Shown here: positions 11,741 to 23,221 of the stretch, one piece after another
Numbering within the stretch: position 1 is the stretch's first letter
Layout: each line of letters starts with the position of its first letter
DNA from: Fratercula arctica
Taxonomy: Eukaryota; Chordata; Aves; Charadriiformes; Alcidae
Reading direction: 5' to 3'
Assembly (NCBI GenBank): GCA_947846985.1
Contig: CANTUZ010000001.1
Span: 190,449,455-190,513,454 of the forward strand
DNA: 64,000 nucleotides
Notes under the pieces: generated by a model
Database searches by the model: none
The model's input: the letters and a program-made list of their open reading frames with translations, nothing else
What the model was told of the DNA's origin: nothing
Position numbers and translations under genes: made by a program

Positions 11741-14700
11741 CTGACAAGAACTTGTGATTCCAACTTATCAGTTAATTACAGAGCAAGTTGTCTGGCAATA
11801 TAATCCCTATGCCAGAAGTCCATAGTCTTATAACTCAAAACTTTCCCAGTGACAACTTCCATCCACAGATTTAGGAGCATATGTTATGTCAAGACACAGA
11901 TTTCTAAGTGTATCAAGTTTTGGGAGAGCTTTCAAGGATTCAAATAGACAATCTACATCCTAGGATTTTTCTAGGCTTTGTCTTTTAATTTGAGGTAGAA
12001 ATATAAAATCTTGAGTCCAGACTGGACAAGTGAAGGAATTCATTTTAATTCACAAGTAGAAAGCCCCTGATCCACTCAAACAATGCAAAACAAGATGCAC
12101 GGGAAAAGAAGACAGTAACAAGTGTCTAAATTAGTGACTTTAAATATGTTATTAGGTTTTTTTTTTAGATTGCAAAAGGTTTTTAACAATGCTTCAACAA
12201 GCATTGTAGGGGGAAAAAAAAATCACAACAGAGCAAAAGCATTTGCAAAAACATTGTATGACAAACTAGGAGCATGAAAATCAAAGATACTACTTTTTGT
12301 CAGTAAATAATGACTAAGCTTCCACAACAAGAAGTCCTACCGACTCTGAAAATCCAAGCCTTCTCAGATATTACGACTGCTGTTTAGAAAGCCGGTTACA
12401 TAAAATTTAACACAATAGTGACAGTGCATGCTGTAATACTCCCCTTCTCTCCTTCAAAAGCACAACCCAAAATATACAGCCAATATCAAAGGCATAATTC
12501 ATATAATCTGAGATGTCTTTGAATATATATTTATGTCCACAGCTTAGGCCCTTTCCAGTCAGTGGAGACAAACAGGTATAGCACAATCTGCTCATCCTAA
12601 TGCAGATGAAAGAAACTGCAGTCCAGAAATGCCTGCTTTTCCTCTGATGACGATGGAAAGTGACCTACAGTACAGGCTCAGCCAGACATCTCCATTTGGC
12701 AGGATGAATTCCACTCATTCTACCACAAAGGATCCAATTCCCTCATCCCTGCCATAGCTACTAAAAATTCAAAAAATAAAACAAGATAAATCCATTATTT
12801 TAAAATTAAAGTAATTTGTACATAAAAATCATCCTCTAGCTTACAAACTGCCAGAAAAGAATTTCAATTAAAGAAGCCATTAAAAATTACCATACTGTCA
12901 GTATCAAATAAAGCCTTACCCAAATCCTAAAAAAAAAACAAAACATTTTTCCCTTATGCTTATAGGAAGTTTCAGCTGAAATCATTGCCTCTAAAAAGGA
13001 ATCTGTGGTATCATTTGCATCAGTAAGCAATAATTGGAATATGATTCAGTTCCTGATTTAGAAAGACAGATATAATTTGAAATGGTTTTTGGTTAAAATT
13101 CATCAACAATTTCAACTTAACATCAAGTTGCACTACTCTCTGTATTTGGATGCTGCTCAGTTTTTAGCTGCAGGTTACTAGTGCATTTGTAATTGCATTC
13201 CTTTAGCTGATTCTTCCTGAATTAGTTCTACCTTGTTTTACAGATGTAGTCTTCTCACAGGTAACTGTTTTCCCCTTGTTTCCTATCTCAAGTGATCACC
13301 TACTCAAGAAAAGTCAAGGTGACTTCTCCAAGAGGAACAATGTAAACACACTTCATGCATCTATGCGTGCCACTACAACAGTTAAAGCCTGAGAAATTCT
13401 GACTATTAAACATTCTTTAGTAGTGGTTATTGCTGGAAAGCATTAAGTCCTGCACTTGTACATCACATGAAGTTTTGAAGTCCCCTACATTAGACATCTA
13501 CATATACGAACTACAGTTAACTTGCCAAAAGATTTTGACATTTGTAGGACTAGGGGTTTTATCCTGTTTATTTGCTTTTGTACGCAAATCCAAATTGGAA
13601 GGACTCAATAGTATGAGGGAAGTTACAATAATTCTTAGGATTTGTGTTGTTTCAGAACAAGACCTCTCAGTGCTAAAGAGAGAGCTGTTAAGAAACGATA
13701 AAACTGAGTTTACAGCAAAATTACTTGTACCTCAGTATAGCTTTTCCTTCAAGCATATCAAGTCTCAAAGTCAACTGGCCTATTCAGATAACAGTGTAAA
13801 ACACTAATTCCATTCCCTGTCAACATTTCAGCCTGATTTTAATCAAAGGAATTTAATTCCTCCTTTCTGCAGAAGGCATGTAAATGCAAACAGAATCAGG
13901 TTCACATACAAACCTTTCGGTATGCTTGAATACCAGACTATTGGATACACCTAGATGGCTTTCTCTGCTATTTTGAGCAATAAAAAGTGTCATGAAATCC
14001 AGAAATACAACTTAGTTGTCAAAGTACCCCATGACAGACATAGGATGTAGAACTTCATGTTGCCTGCGTCCTTGTACAAGTAACACTGAGGTTAGCTCTC
14101 CAGGTGCTGGCAGGAGCTCCATCCTTCCCTAATTCTCACGCAACTCAAGCGCTGAGCTCTCCCCTAACTGCCACAGTCCCAATAGCCAGCCTTCTCCACA
14201 TCAGCTTTACTTGTCTATTAGTTCTCAATGCCAGCCCAAAACTAAGCACTCCTTCAAGTACATCAGGTGGTAGAGGAAAGAACAGAAAAAGCAAGAGTTT
14301 CTGCTGTGCAATAAAGCACCAAAACCCTCAGCTTTTGTTAAGAGGTTTGGTCCCCTGTTCTTCCTTCCCTGACACGTTAAAAGCTAGGAGGGATGAAAGT
14401 CAATCTCTGATCTCCAATAGCAAACGGTACGGGGTCACCTTTAAAGACAGGGTGCTGCAACGCAGCTCTCATTTCCCCTCCTGGAACCGATCAAAGCCAC
14501 AATGGACAAGAAACCTTTAGATTCACGTTTTCTTTGTCTCCTTCAAGTAATAGATAAAACCTGAGAAAGAGAAAAAAAGAAAATAAGTAGACTCCCAAGA
14601 CACCTCCAATTAAAACAGCTCTCATGTTCCAGCCTCAAAATTACATCCAGTTCAGGTATGAATACTTGTGGCACAGATACCACAAAATAAAAAACCCCAT

Positions 14701-15480
14701 CAGTGCCACTGGCATGAAAAGGGAGCGGTGGCTGCTTTGCACCTCTGAGGGTCTAGCCTCACGCATAGGGAGGCCAAGTTCGACTCATGTTCCCTCTCTC
14801 TTTTTAATATTAAAGACGAATCATGAAGAACAGTAATAATCGCCATGAAGCAATGACATTTAATACAAGGGGGTTTAAGTGACTATATTTATCAGAAAAG
14901 CTTCCCCCTCCCTCCCAAGCTTTTATTGGTAGAGAGAATAAAAATGATATCTCTGTAAAGCCTACTGTTTTCATCTCCTGCATTATTTATAACAATTGTT
15001 TTGTTTTAAATAAAAAAAAAAAAAAAAAGAGTAATATGACAAAGGACCATGCAGTTCTTGCTTGAACACTACACCTGCTCTGGCTGCCGCGGCATGTAAA
15101 TAAAAAGAGCATAATATTCAGTCAACCTAGACCTAAAACACAAACAAGAAGTTAATTACACCTTTTCAAATAAGAAAAGGGTACAGAAGATAGATTTAAA
15201 TGTTATCAGAAGAAAGTAATCAAGATTATTATTATACCAGAAAATACCCCAAATGCATAGAGAAGAACAAAACCCACAAATAAACAAGCAATCACTGTGT
15301 TGTGTAAACGGACAGTTCACTTCTCAATAAATCTGGCTCTTCTTATGCATGATTAAACATACTTTATATAGATGTTTTACTATGGTAAGCGAGACTGACA
15401 GCACTATATTGGAATGCCCCTTAATTGGATCACACAGCAAAATTTTCAAACAATTTTTTAGGCTGCAACGTCGTATCTAT
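11741..15480. other. Intron 1 sequence without recognised genes
   Basis: About 3.7 kb of AT-rich DNA with A17 at 15012-15028. A 138-codon plus-strand frame at 14104-14520 is rich in Ser, Pro and Leu, shows no family motif and no splice context, and is judged to be chance. Confidence 0.5.
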
Positions 15481-15867
15481 CTGCCTGCAGTGACACCACC
15501 CTCCTCCACCAAGGCAACTCAGCAAGGGCCCGCGGGGCGGCCCAGGCAAAGCCCACGGCAACCGCTGCAAGGGCCGTTCCTGGAAACGCTCTAATACCTC
15601 TGTACCCTGAGAGAGGATTTTACAGGACGATGAAAGAATGTTGCCGGTGTGCCTGTGTCCAGGACCCCTCCCCACCCCATGACACCCCTCACTGTCACAG
15701 GACCCCCCCACCCGAGGGGGTCACCAAGGGGTTTTACCCCTGTTTTCCTCCCTGTGGAGCCACCCTCTGCCCTGCCTCAGTTTCCCCATAGCAGCAGCAT
15801 CCCGTGGGGCAGCAGAAGGTCCCCTCTCTCCCCGTATTTTGCCATCTACATAAAAACAACCTCTGAT
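15481..15867. other. GC-rich unassigned sequence 5' of the LTR
   Basis: A sharp shift to GC-rich, CCC-rich sequence that contrasts with the AT-rich intron and abuts the LTR-like element. It may be part of the same or another inserted element. I do not recognise it. Long frames on the minus strand here and across the LTR (15721-16341) reflect high GC, not a gene. Confidence 0.4.
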
Positions 15868-16124
15868 TGTACACAAACTGCGTGTCTGTGGTGAGGTGCC
15901 GGCAGCAGGGCCTCTGTGAGGAGTGGCCGGGGCTGCCCCAAACCGGACAGAGCCGGTTCCAGCCGGTTCCAACTGGCCCACCCCAAGGCACGGCTGAGCC
16001 CCACAGCCAAGATAATGGCCCTTCAGGGAAAATGTATTTGAGAAAGGGCAAAACACTGCATAGCAGCGAGGAGTGAGGAAAAAAGTGTGAGAAACAGCCC
16101 TGTGACACCGAGGTGAGAGGAGGG

Positions 16125-16146
16125 GAGGAGGAGGAGGAGGAGGAGG
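16125..16146. repeat. (GGA)n microsatellite inside the LTR
   Basis: Seven GGA/GAG units in a row within the LTR-like element. Confidence 0.85.
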
Positions 16147-16481
16147 CGCTCCAGGCACCAGGGCAGAAATTCCCCTGCAGCCCATGGAGAGGCCATGCTG
16201 GAGCAGCCTGTCCCCATGGAGAGCCCACCGGAGCACGTGGTATTTCCTGAAGGACTGCAGCCCCTGGGAAGGGCCCACACTGGAGCAGGGGAAACGCATG
16301 AGGAGGAAAGAGCGGCAGGGAAGACCTTCCCACGGTGCCACTCCGGGTGGGGGGGAAAAGGTAAATGACTTGGGAATGAAGGAGTGATAACGAGCCTGGG
16401 AAAAAGATGAGGTGGGATGGGGGCAGAAGGGATCTTAGTTTTCATCTCTGTTTCTCACCATCCAACTCTATTCTGACTGAT

Positions 16482-16487
16482 AATAAA
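16482..16487 (+). terminator. AATAAA polyadenylation signal of the LTR
   Basis: A canonical hexamer in the 3' third of the LTR-like element, with a T/G-rich stretch (AAGTCTGTTTTGCC) about 20-30 bases downstream, as in retroviral R/U5 regions. It is on the plus strand, opposite to CADPS2, so it would not end CADPS2 transcripts. Confidence 0.5.
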
Positions 16488-19208
16488 TTAAATTAATGCT
16501 CCCTAAGCCAAGTCTGTTTTGCCTGCAACAGTAACCGGTAAGTGATCTCCCTTATCTACCTCAACACGCCAGCTTTTCCATCTTCTTTCCTCTCCCCTGT
16601 CCTATTAAGGAGGGGGAGTGAGAGAGCAGCTGGGTGGGTGCTTGGCCAAGGTCAACCCAGCACAGCTATAAAACTCTCCTTTCTCTCTACTCACTCAAGT
16701 CTTTTCCAGCTGTGTACCCCAAAAAACCTCCAGAAGGTAAAGCCCCCCTCTGCAGCCAAAGCCCCAAGGTGCTGGCCTGCCCGCTGACACAGCTAACAAG
16801 CTAACACAAGTTATAAGAGAAAACTCCAAACAGCAATGCTGCCTTTGCCAGTCTTTTTCCCCCCTTCTCTCAAATCAGTGGGAGCATCCTCCTCAGCTTA
16901 GGGTATCCTTGGCACTAGGTACTCAAAGATGGTAAAATAGAAGGTGACCTGATGAATGAAGAAATAGCCGCTCCAGTTGCACTGAACCAGGACACAGGGA
17001 AATACCAACGATCTGAAAGAAATAAACTCCAAATCATTTATAATGAATGCAAACTTGCAGCAGGTTTGAAATGTCTGCCTTTGCCATCTGTAGTTCCCCA
17101 TTAATTAATATTAAATCTTTCCCAGTACATTACCACGAACAGATAACTTTACAACAATCTTCAACTGCTTATCATAAATTGTGAATTCAGTAAATACAGT
17201 GGGAAATGTTACTGCATTGAACATTATTTGTTTAAAATAAATCCTTGATAGCTTCTAATACTGCAAATAAATCTTATGATTAATACAAAAATATGAATGC
17301 AACCCATTCCGTGAATTATGTGGGAGTTTTTGATGATACATCAAATGCAAGTTTTTTCTTCAGTTTTTGGTTGCTTCTCTTTCTCCTCTAATGATTTCAG
17401 ACTCCATGGAAATGTATTGACAAAGGACATTTGGTAAGTGATCTTTGAGTTTTCAAGTAACTTGATTGTTCATCACTGAGTGACATTATATACTAACCAC
17501 TATTTACCTTTGGCCTTTGAGTGGCTATGTTCACTTATGTATTTTTGAAACACAGCATCTTTCTCATCCCCTAGAATTTTTTTCTTTTTTTAAAAGGAGT
17601 CCTCTACAGATAAAGAACTACTTAGGGAAAAAAAAAAACGAACAAACCACCACACAGTAAATTAAGTGATGGCACCAAAAAATGCCCTTCTGACAACATA
17701 ATCGCTGTGCACTATCCATGTGAAAAGACCGCAACACCAAAAAGTTTCAGCTTCTTAGTATCTTTTTAAAGGAGCTTACTGTGGTTTCAAAGTAATTTAT
17801 TTTGCCCTGTAGTCATTCAAATGAAAAAGAGAGATCAAGATAGTATGAAAAAGAGGAAAATGTACAGAACAAAGATTCACCAATTCTCTGCAAGACACTT
17901 GCAAGAACGTTCCTGGCCTTTGAACAGCTACCTAAATAAAAGTTTTATCCTTCTGTCCTACACCCCATACAAGTCTCCACCTGCGCTCAACTTCCCAGCT
18001 TCTCAGCTCCACACTATTCCAGGCAGACTGAAGACTCCAAAAATTGTATACCAGGTTACCCAAGACCACAGCTCAGACCACCACCCACACCCTTCCTAAC
18101 TTGTAATACAGTTAGGAGACTTCAGTCATAGGACTATGTCCACGTTTGCCAGCACTGTCATCTTTTTAGCTACAACCCTTCATAAAGCTTCTCATCTGCT
18201 TTGCCGCTGGCATTCAGGTCTGATGTGAGCCTGGACTCCAATAAATATTAATTTACCTATTACAGTGCCAATTTGTTCTTGTACGTTAAGTCACATGTAA
18301 GATTTCTACACCATCTGAAGTGCTGTAGACCACTGAATTACAAGTAGTAATTATTTGAAAGACTACATCTCCACATTACTTTTGTTTATCCCTCTGAAAC
18401 AGCTTATTCTTTTCTATCCCTCACCTAAGTGAACTCTTCGATAGCAAAGACTTTGCGCAGCAGACTACTAGGCAGTACATCGAGAACATCTCTACTCTTG
18501 AGAGACAAGTAGCAGCAGTGATGGGAGAGCTCTTATGAATTCTCAAGTGCCAGATCTTAGAAGGATGTTATACTTGAACACAAGATTTGTGGCAAATGAA
18601 AAGCGAAATCAATAGAAAAGCTACATTATGCTCATGGCGTGCTTGTTCCCACTTTATAAGAGTCTCCTCTAAGTAATTGCATCCCTGTGCTGAAGGCAGA
18701 CCATTGTTACAAGCACGAGTTCAAGTGAACAGAGCTATAATTCAGTCCCCCCATAGGTGAAGTCTGATTTCACATCTGTAAGAAACAGGAGGCAGCTCCA
18801 ATCCTGGAGCACCAGGCTGTGAACACGCTCTGGCAGGGCCACTGCTTTAACTTCTCCAGTCCATAATCCAGCTAAACAGATGCCAAGAAAAGGCTCCAAA
18901 AGAAACCAAGCAGGAAGAGATATTAAACCTAGTGCCAAAATTACTCTTCCCCATAGTCAAGGCAATTTAGAAGAAATTACTAAACAAAACTATCCGTGAA
19001 CAGCGTTAGGGTTTTGCGTTTTAAACAAAAAGCCATATGAAGACCTATGAATATAGCTTAAGACTTCACGAATATAAGCATTTAGGTTCTGACTTTTCTG
19101 TTCTTTTTTAAACAAAAACATCTTATGCTGTGGCTCCAAAATAAGCTCATGAAGCTGACCAACTTGCAACAACAGTGGTATGTAGTAAAGAGAGAAACAA
19201 GCAATAAT

Positions 19209-19263
19209 TAAAAAAAAAAGCAAAAAACAAAACAAAACAAAAAAAACACACAAAACCCAAACC
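19209..19263. repeat. A-rich / (AAAAC)n tract
   Basis: A run followed by AAAAC units and a short ACACAC stretch. Low-complexity sequence, no adjoining element recognised. Confidence 0.8.
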
Positions 19264-20598
19264 CCCAAAAAAGCTGTGTAATTTAAATTACAAAAGTTAC
19301 ATGACCTCAGCTACATTTAGATTCTACAATGGAAGACAGTCTTCTACGAACGCAGGAATAAGTCAGTCAAGAACTCAATAAAAAAAAATTTTCCAAAGCT
19401 TTTCTGACCAGAAATTCCAGCAGAACGGTGCATACCTATCAGGGCGTCCCATGGGTAATACAAGTGAATGCAGTTCCCACAGAAGAGGAGAAAAGGGATT
19501 GTGAGCTCCACAGCAGCACAAAGATAACAGACTAGAATTGGTCACAGAAGGAATCATCTACGGCAAGATAACACAGCTTTTATGAAGTATTTTTATATTG
19601 AAGTATGAAGAATATTGATGGTATATTCCATCATCTTTTGGGTTTTGCAGATTATGCTCCTGTTGTCGAAAGGCAGCACATTACTTAACTTTGTATTTTA
19701 GTTTTCATCTTTTTCAGTTAGTTCATACACGCTTTCAGCTATGTTCTTTACATAATTCACTTTCACAGATGTCTTTCTCATAACATTTCAAAACTCCTTG
19801 GTGATCCAACCTGGCATTACAAGCTGAAAACAAAACAAAAATTAAAAACTTACTCATTTCTAATAATGACAATTCTGCTCTAACATTACTGAAATACAGA
19901 AATCCCACGTCATGATCTTTCCTGATATTAGAATTCATTATAATCTGCACGTCTGTTTCTTTGAACGAAACACTGATTCCCCAAGGTATCGCCCTCTGAT
20001 GTATTAAGAAGTTGAAGCTTGCAGGAAAGCAAAGCACTCTCAGAAAGGCATTATGTCTTCCTTTGAAACAGAAGTTGAAACTTGCAAGTTTAATTTTCAA
20101 AAGCCCACATCCCAATAAAGTTTGCTTTTAAAAACTGCAAAACATAAAAGACAAACATACGATAGCATGTCAGGAAGCAACAGGAGTTATAGCATGAAGT
20201 TACCGTGAAAGGTTTCAGAGGCAGCAAGCTACCTTGAAAGGATTTTCACTCAGGAGAATGACTGAAAATAAGATTAATACTCTTGAGAAAGCAGAAAGCA
20301 AACAAATCATATAAAGAATGAGATTCTGTTTTTCAAAAGAATGCATTACCATAGGTAGAACAAGCAGGATCATCTCCTAAGATCTGACTTTATAAAAGTT
20401 AAGAACTGGACAGACTAATACCAACTGCCAAGCTAAAACAGCAGTGCTGTGGTAGCCACTTCTCTACAGATAGAACACTCAATCCAGCAGGAGAAAAAAA
20501 GGAAAGGACACTCACGATGAGAGGTTACTTCTTCCTTCAAAACAGTGTTTCTAAAGGCCTAAAAATCAGAACAGGCAGGCAACCAACACTTAATAAGG

Positions 20599-20653
20599 AA
20601 ACAAAACAAAACAAAACAAAACAAAAAAAAGACAAAAAAAAGACATCACACAC
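20599..20653. repeat. (AAAAC)n microsatellite
   Basis: Several near-perfect AAAAC units followed by A runs broken by GAC and a short CACACA stretch. Confidence 0.85.
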
Positions 20654-21735
20654 ACAGAAAAACCCCAAACCAATAAGCTAGTTGCTACGGAATAAGGCCC
20701 TTTTCTAGGGAAAATAATTGTCAAACAATTTTTTTATAAAAAAATATAAAGGTATTTTGCTAAATAAAGTTTAATACAATTAGATATCACATTAAAACCA
20801 CAACTGCTCTTTTCTCCAAATACAACAGAGCAAGGTGCAAGAGGTATAAAGGAGGTACAGGAAAAAACCTATTTGGGACAGAAAATTACCAACATTAAAC
20901 ATAAAACAAGCTAAAAAAATAAATCGTACTTCTTAATCACATAAGTGGCCATTCTAATTCTATTTTATTATATCTATTATAGAAAAGGGCGTGTAGCCAA
21001 CTGACAGAACACTCATCTTTATTAGTCAAGTGTACTGGAGTGAAATTGTTGGATTTTTAGACAGCACAGTATGCCTTCAAACTTAAGGTCTAACTGTATT
21101 TCATGGCCCTGGAGCATCCCAGCCCACCAGCTGAGAAGTGCTTGTCTACAGCAGCGTACAACAGCAACACTGATGTACACATGGAAACAAAGATTCAAGC
21201 TGATGCAGAGAGATTCATCTTCACAGAGAAGTTCCTCAATTCGCATTAGATCAGAAACTTTTAAATCCCATCACCTGGAAGTGATGTTTGTTTTCTTAAG
21301 AGAAAGCAGAGGTTTCTCAGGACCTCCTCCTCCCCTTACATGCAAGCAAAATAATGTTCTGCGAGTCTGAATCACTTTGCATATGATGAACTGTGGTCTT
21401 GAAGGGAGAAATTCCATGAAAAACACGTGATAGAAAAGCAGCAGACCAGCAAAATGAACGCAACACCCAAATTCAACTCTAGATACAGTTTATACTGTAA
21501 ACAGTTTGGCAATACTTCAGGATGCAGCATATATTTCCTTATGACAGAGTCACATGGCTATTTCTTACCACAATTTGTGTTGCAGCCATCACACCCCAGC
21601 TCAGCACTTCCCACTAGGCAGAGACCTACAAAGCTGTGTCCCACCTACAGCTGGAGAACCCAGCATGGGAAATTCTTCTCTAGACGTATGGATTTTTTAT
21701 TTTTTTTCCCCCCACTATGAGAATGGTCAAGCCCC

Positions 21736-21790
21736 AGAACAGATGTCCAGAGAGGTCACAGTCTTCATCCTTGGAGGTGTTCAAATTCCA
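21736..21790 (+). mobile_element. Short, old CR1 LINE remnant (tentative)
   Basis: About 50 bases match the CR1 stretch that runs GAACAG..GCCCAGAGAGGT..CATCC.TGGAGGTGTTCAAA: here CAGAACAGATGTCCAGAGAGG, then CATCCTTGGAGGTGTTCAAA. Neighbouring sequence on both sides no longer aligns, so this is a decayed relic or a chance match. Confidence 0.55.
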
Positions 21791-23200
21791 CCAAATGCTC
21801 AGAGAAGATCTTACACATTACAGTCAATGTAGCCAAGCGAGCAAGTCACCTCACCCTACAACAGACGCCTTACAAATGGCCCAAATGAGTTGATGACCTA
21901 ATGAATGAACTGAGGCACACTAGCCTCCACTGACCAGATCATCACTAACCAAACAGGAGTCCAGACAAGTATGCCTAAACTTACAGATCTTACTGAAACC
22001 ATCCCCTTCCCAAGCTTTTCTTCTTGCATGAGCAAACCGATCTCTCCAGTTAAATAAAAATATTAAAACTAGCTAACTCATTTCTGAATTACTGGTTACA
22101 TCCATGACAATATTTGCTACTTCAACATTACAGCACTTGAGAAGTAATAAACCCTCTTCAGGTATCAAGTGAGAGAAATAATCCTACTGTATGGAAGATT
22201 TTGTATTTTACAATAATTAGGTATATTCCCTGCAAATTTTCAGTTCTTTTATTTGTAAAATACATAAAGGGTAGTTGCAGTGCACAGTACCTTAAGGAAC
22301 ATGGATTTATTCGTAGCATGAAGGACACAAATATTGTACAGTCACTAAAAAGGCTGACACGAAACTTTTACATCTCTCGGTTTCCATCTTGATGCAGCAT
22401 CACAGGTTACAAGATACTCTGAAAGTGGAACATTTTATTACCCCAAAATACCAGATGTTTCTGGCATCATGACAGACAGCAGCACGCTCACAGCATCCAC
22501 AATAATCTACAACTTGTAGAAAAGCCACACTTAGGGGAAGTAACACCAAAGGACCAACACCTCTCTTACTTTAAAAAACACATTCTGTGTAAGCCCAAAA
22601 ATTGGAGTTTTTCATAAAACTATTTCATGAATTATTTAATCATAAACAGTATCAAACAACTGAAAAATAAGGAAAAGAAACCAAGATTCTGTGAGTCTTC
22701 TGTAAACATCACCTCATCTTTTGACAAGGGAATTTTTTCCCAGTATTTGATCTCCATTTCTGCTAACTTTCAGAGCTACAGAAATGCATATCCAGCCTAA
22801 ATTCCCAACCTCTAACAACCAGATGCAGGACTTTCAAGCGTATTTAGCCACACCATATTGCTCCTATGAAAAACTGCTACAAAATAATTAAAAAAAAAAG
22901 AAGAAATGATTCATGACTATGTTGCTTATATACAATGAAATCCCAGAGTCACATGCCAAAGAGTAAATTCACACTCTTCATGAGTCATCTGTTTTAAAGC
23001 CAAGTATTTTTCTTCTCCACCCAGAAATCTTGTATAAACATAAGAATAGTATATTGCTGTTCTTTCAAGGTGAACACACCTAGCAAAAAATCAACAATTC
23101 CCTCTGAAGCGGATTCACAAGCACATTTTACAATAACAAATTTGTAGCCCGCCAGCAGTCAGAAAGAATACCTATCTCTGGACAGGAGGCTAAAAGAAAT

Positions 23201-23221
23201 AAAAAAAAAAAAAAAAAAAAA
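23201..23221. repeat. A21 homopolymer
   Basis: Twenty-one A in a row; no SINE or retrocopy body was recognised upstream. Confidence 0.9.

Larger units (their letters stand above)
15868..16664 (+). mobile_element. Probable solo LTR of an avian endogenous retrovirus
   Basis: About 800 bases with LTR-like layout. The probable left end is TGTACAC (15868, uncertain) and the right end is GGTCAACCCAGCACA (16664), giving TG...CA termini. The middle has repeated GGAGCAG and CTGCAGCCC units (near 16170-16290) and a GGA microsatellite. A poly(A) signal AATAAA lies at 16482-16487 within TAATAAATTAAATTAAT, followed by a GTCTGTTTTGCC block. I recognise the overall order as a dispersed LTR repeat of birds and give no family name. 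No gag, pol or env sequence and no second LTR were found, so it looks like a solo LTR. No matching 5-bp target duplication is visible at the chosen ends. Poly(A) signal and element run antisense to CADPS2. Confidence 0.65.
16665..21735. other. Intron 1 sequence without recognised genes
   Basis: The first 150 bases are still fairly GC-rich and may be flank or part of an older insertion. The rest is AT-rich, with A/AAAAC low-complexity tracts at 19209-19263 and 20599-20653. Short open frames such as 17821-18099, 18990-19268 and 19735-20115 carry no recognisable domain. Confidence 0.5.

Noticed and set aside
14104..14520. 138-codon plus-strand frame
   Set aside because: Ser/Pro/Leu-rich composition, no domain, no neighbouring exon signals, located inside an intron.
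15721..16341. Two overlapping minus-strand frames of about 200 codons
   Set aside because: They lie antisense across the GC-rich LTR and its flank and have no family motif.
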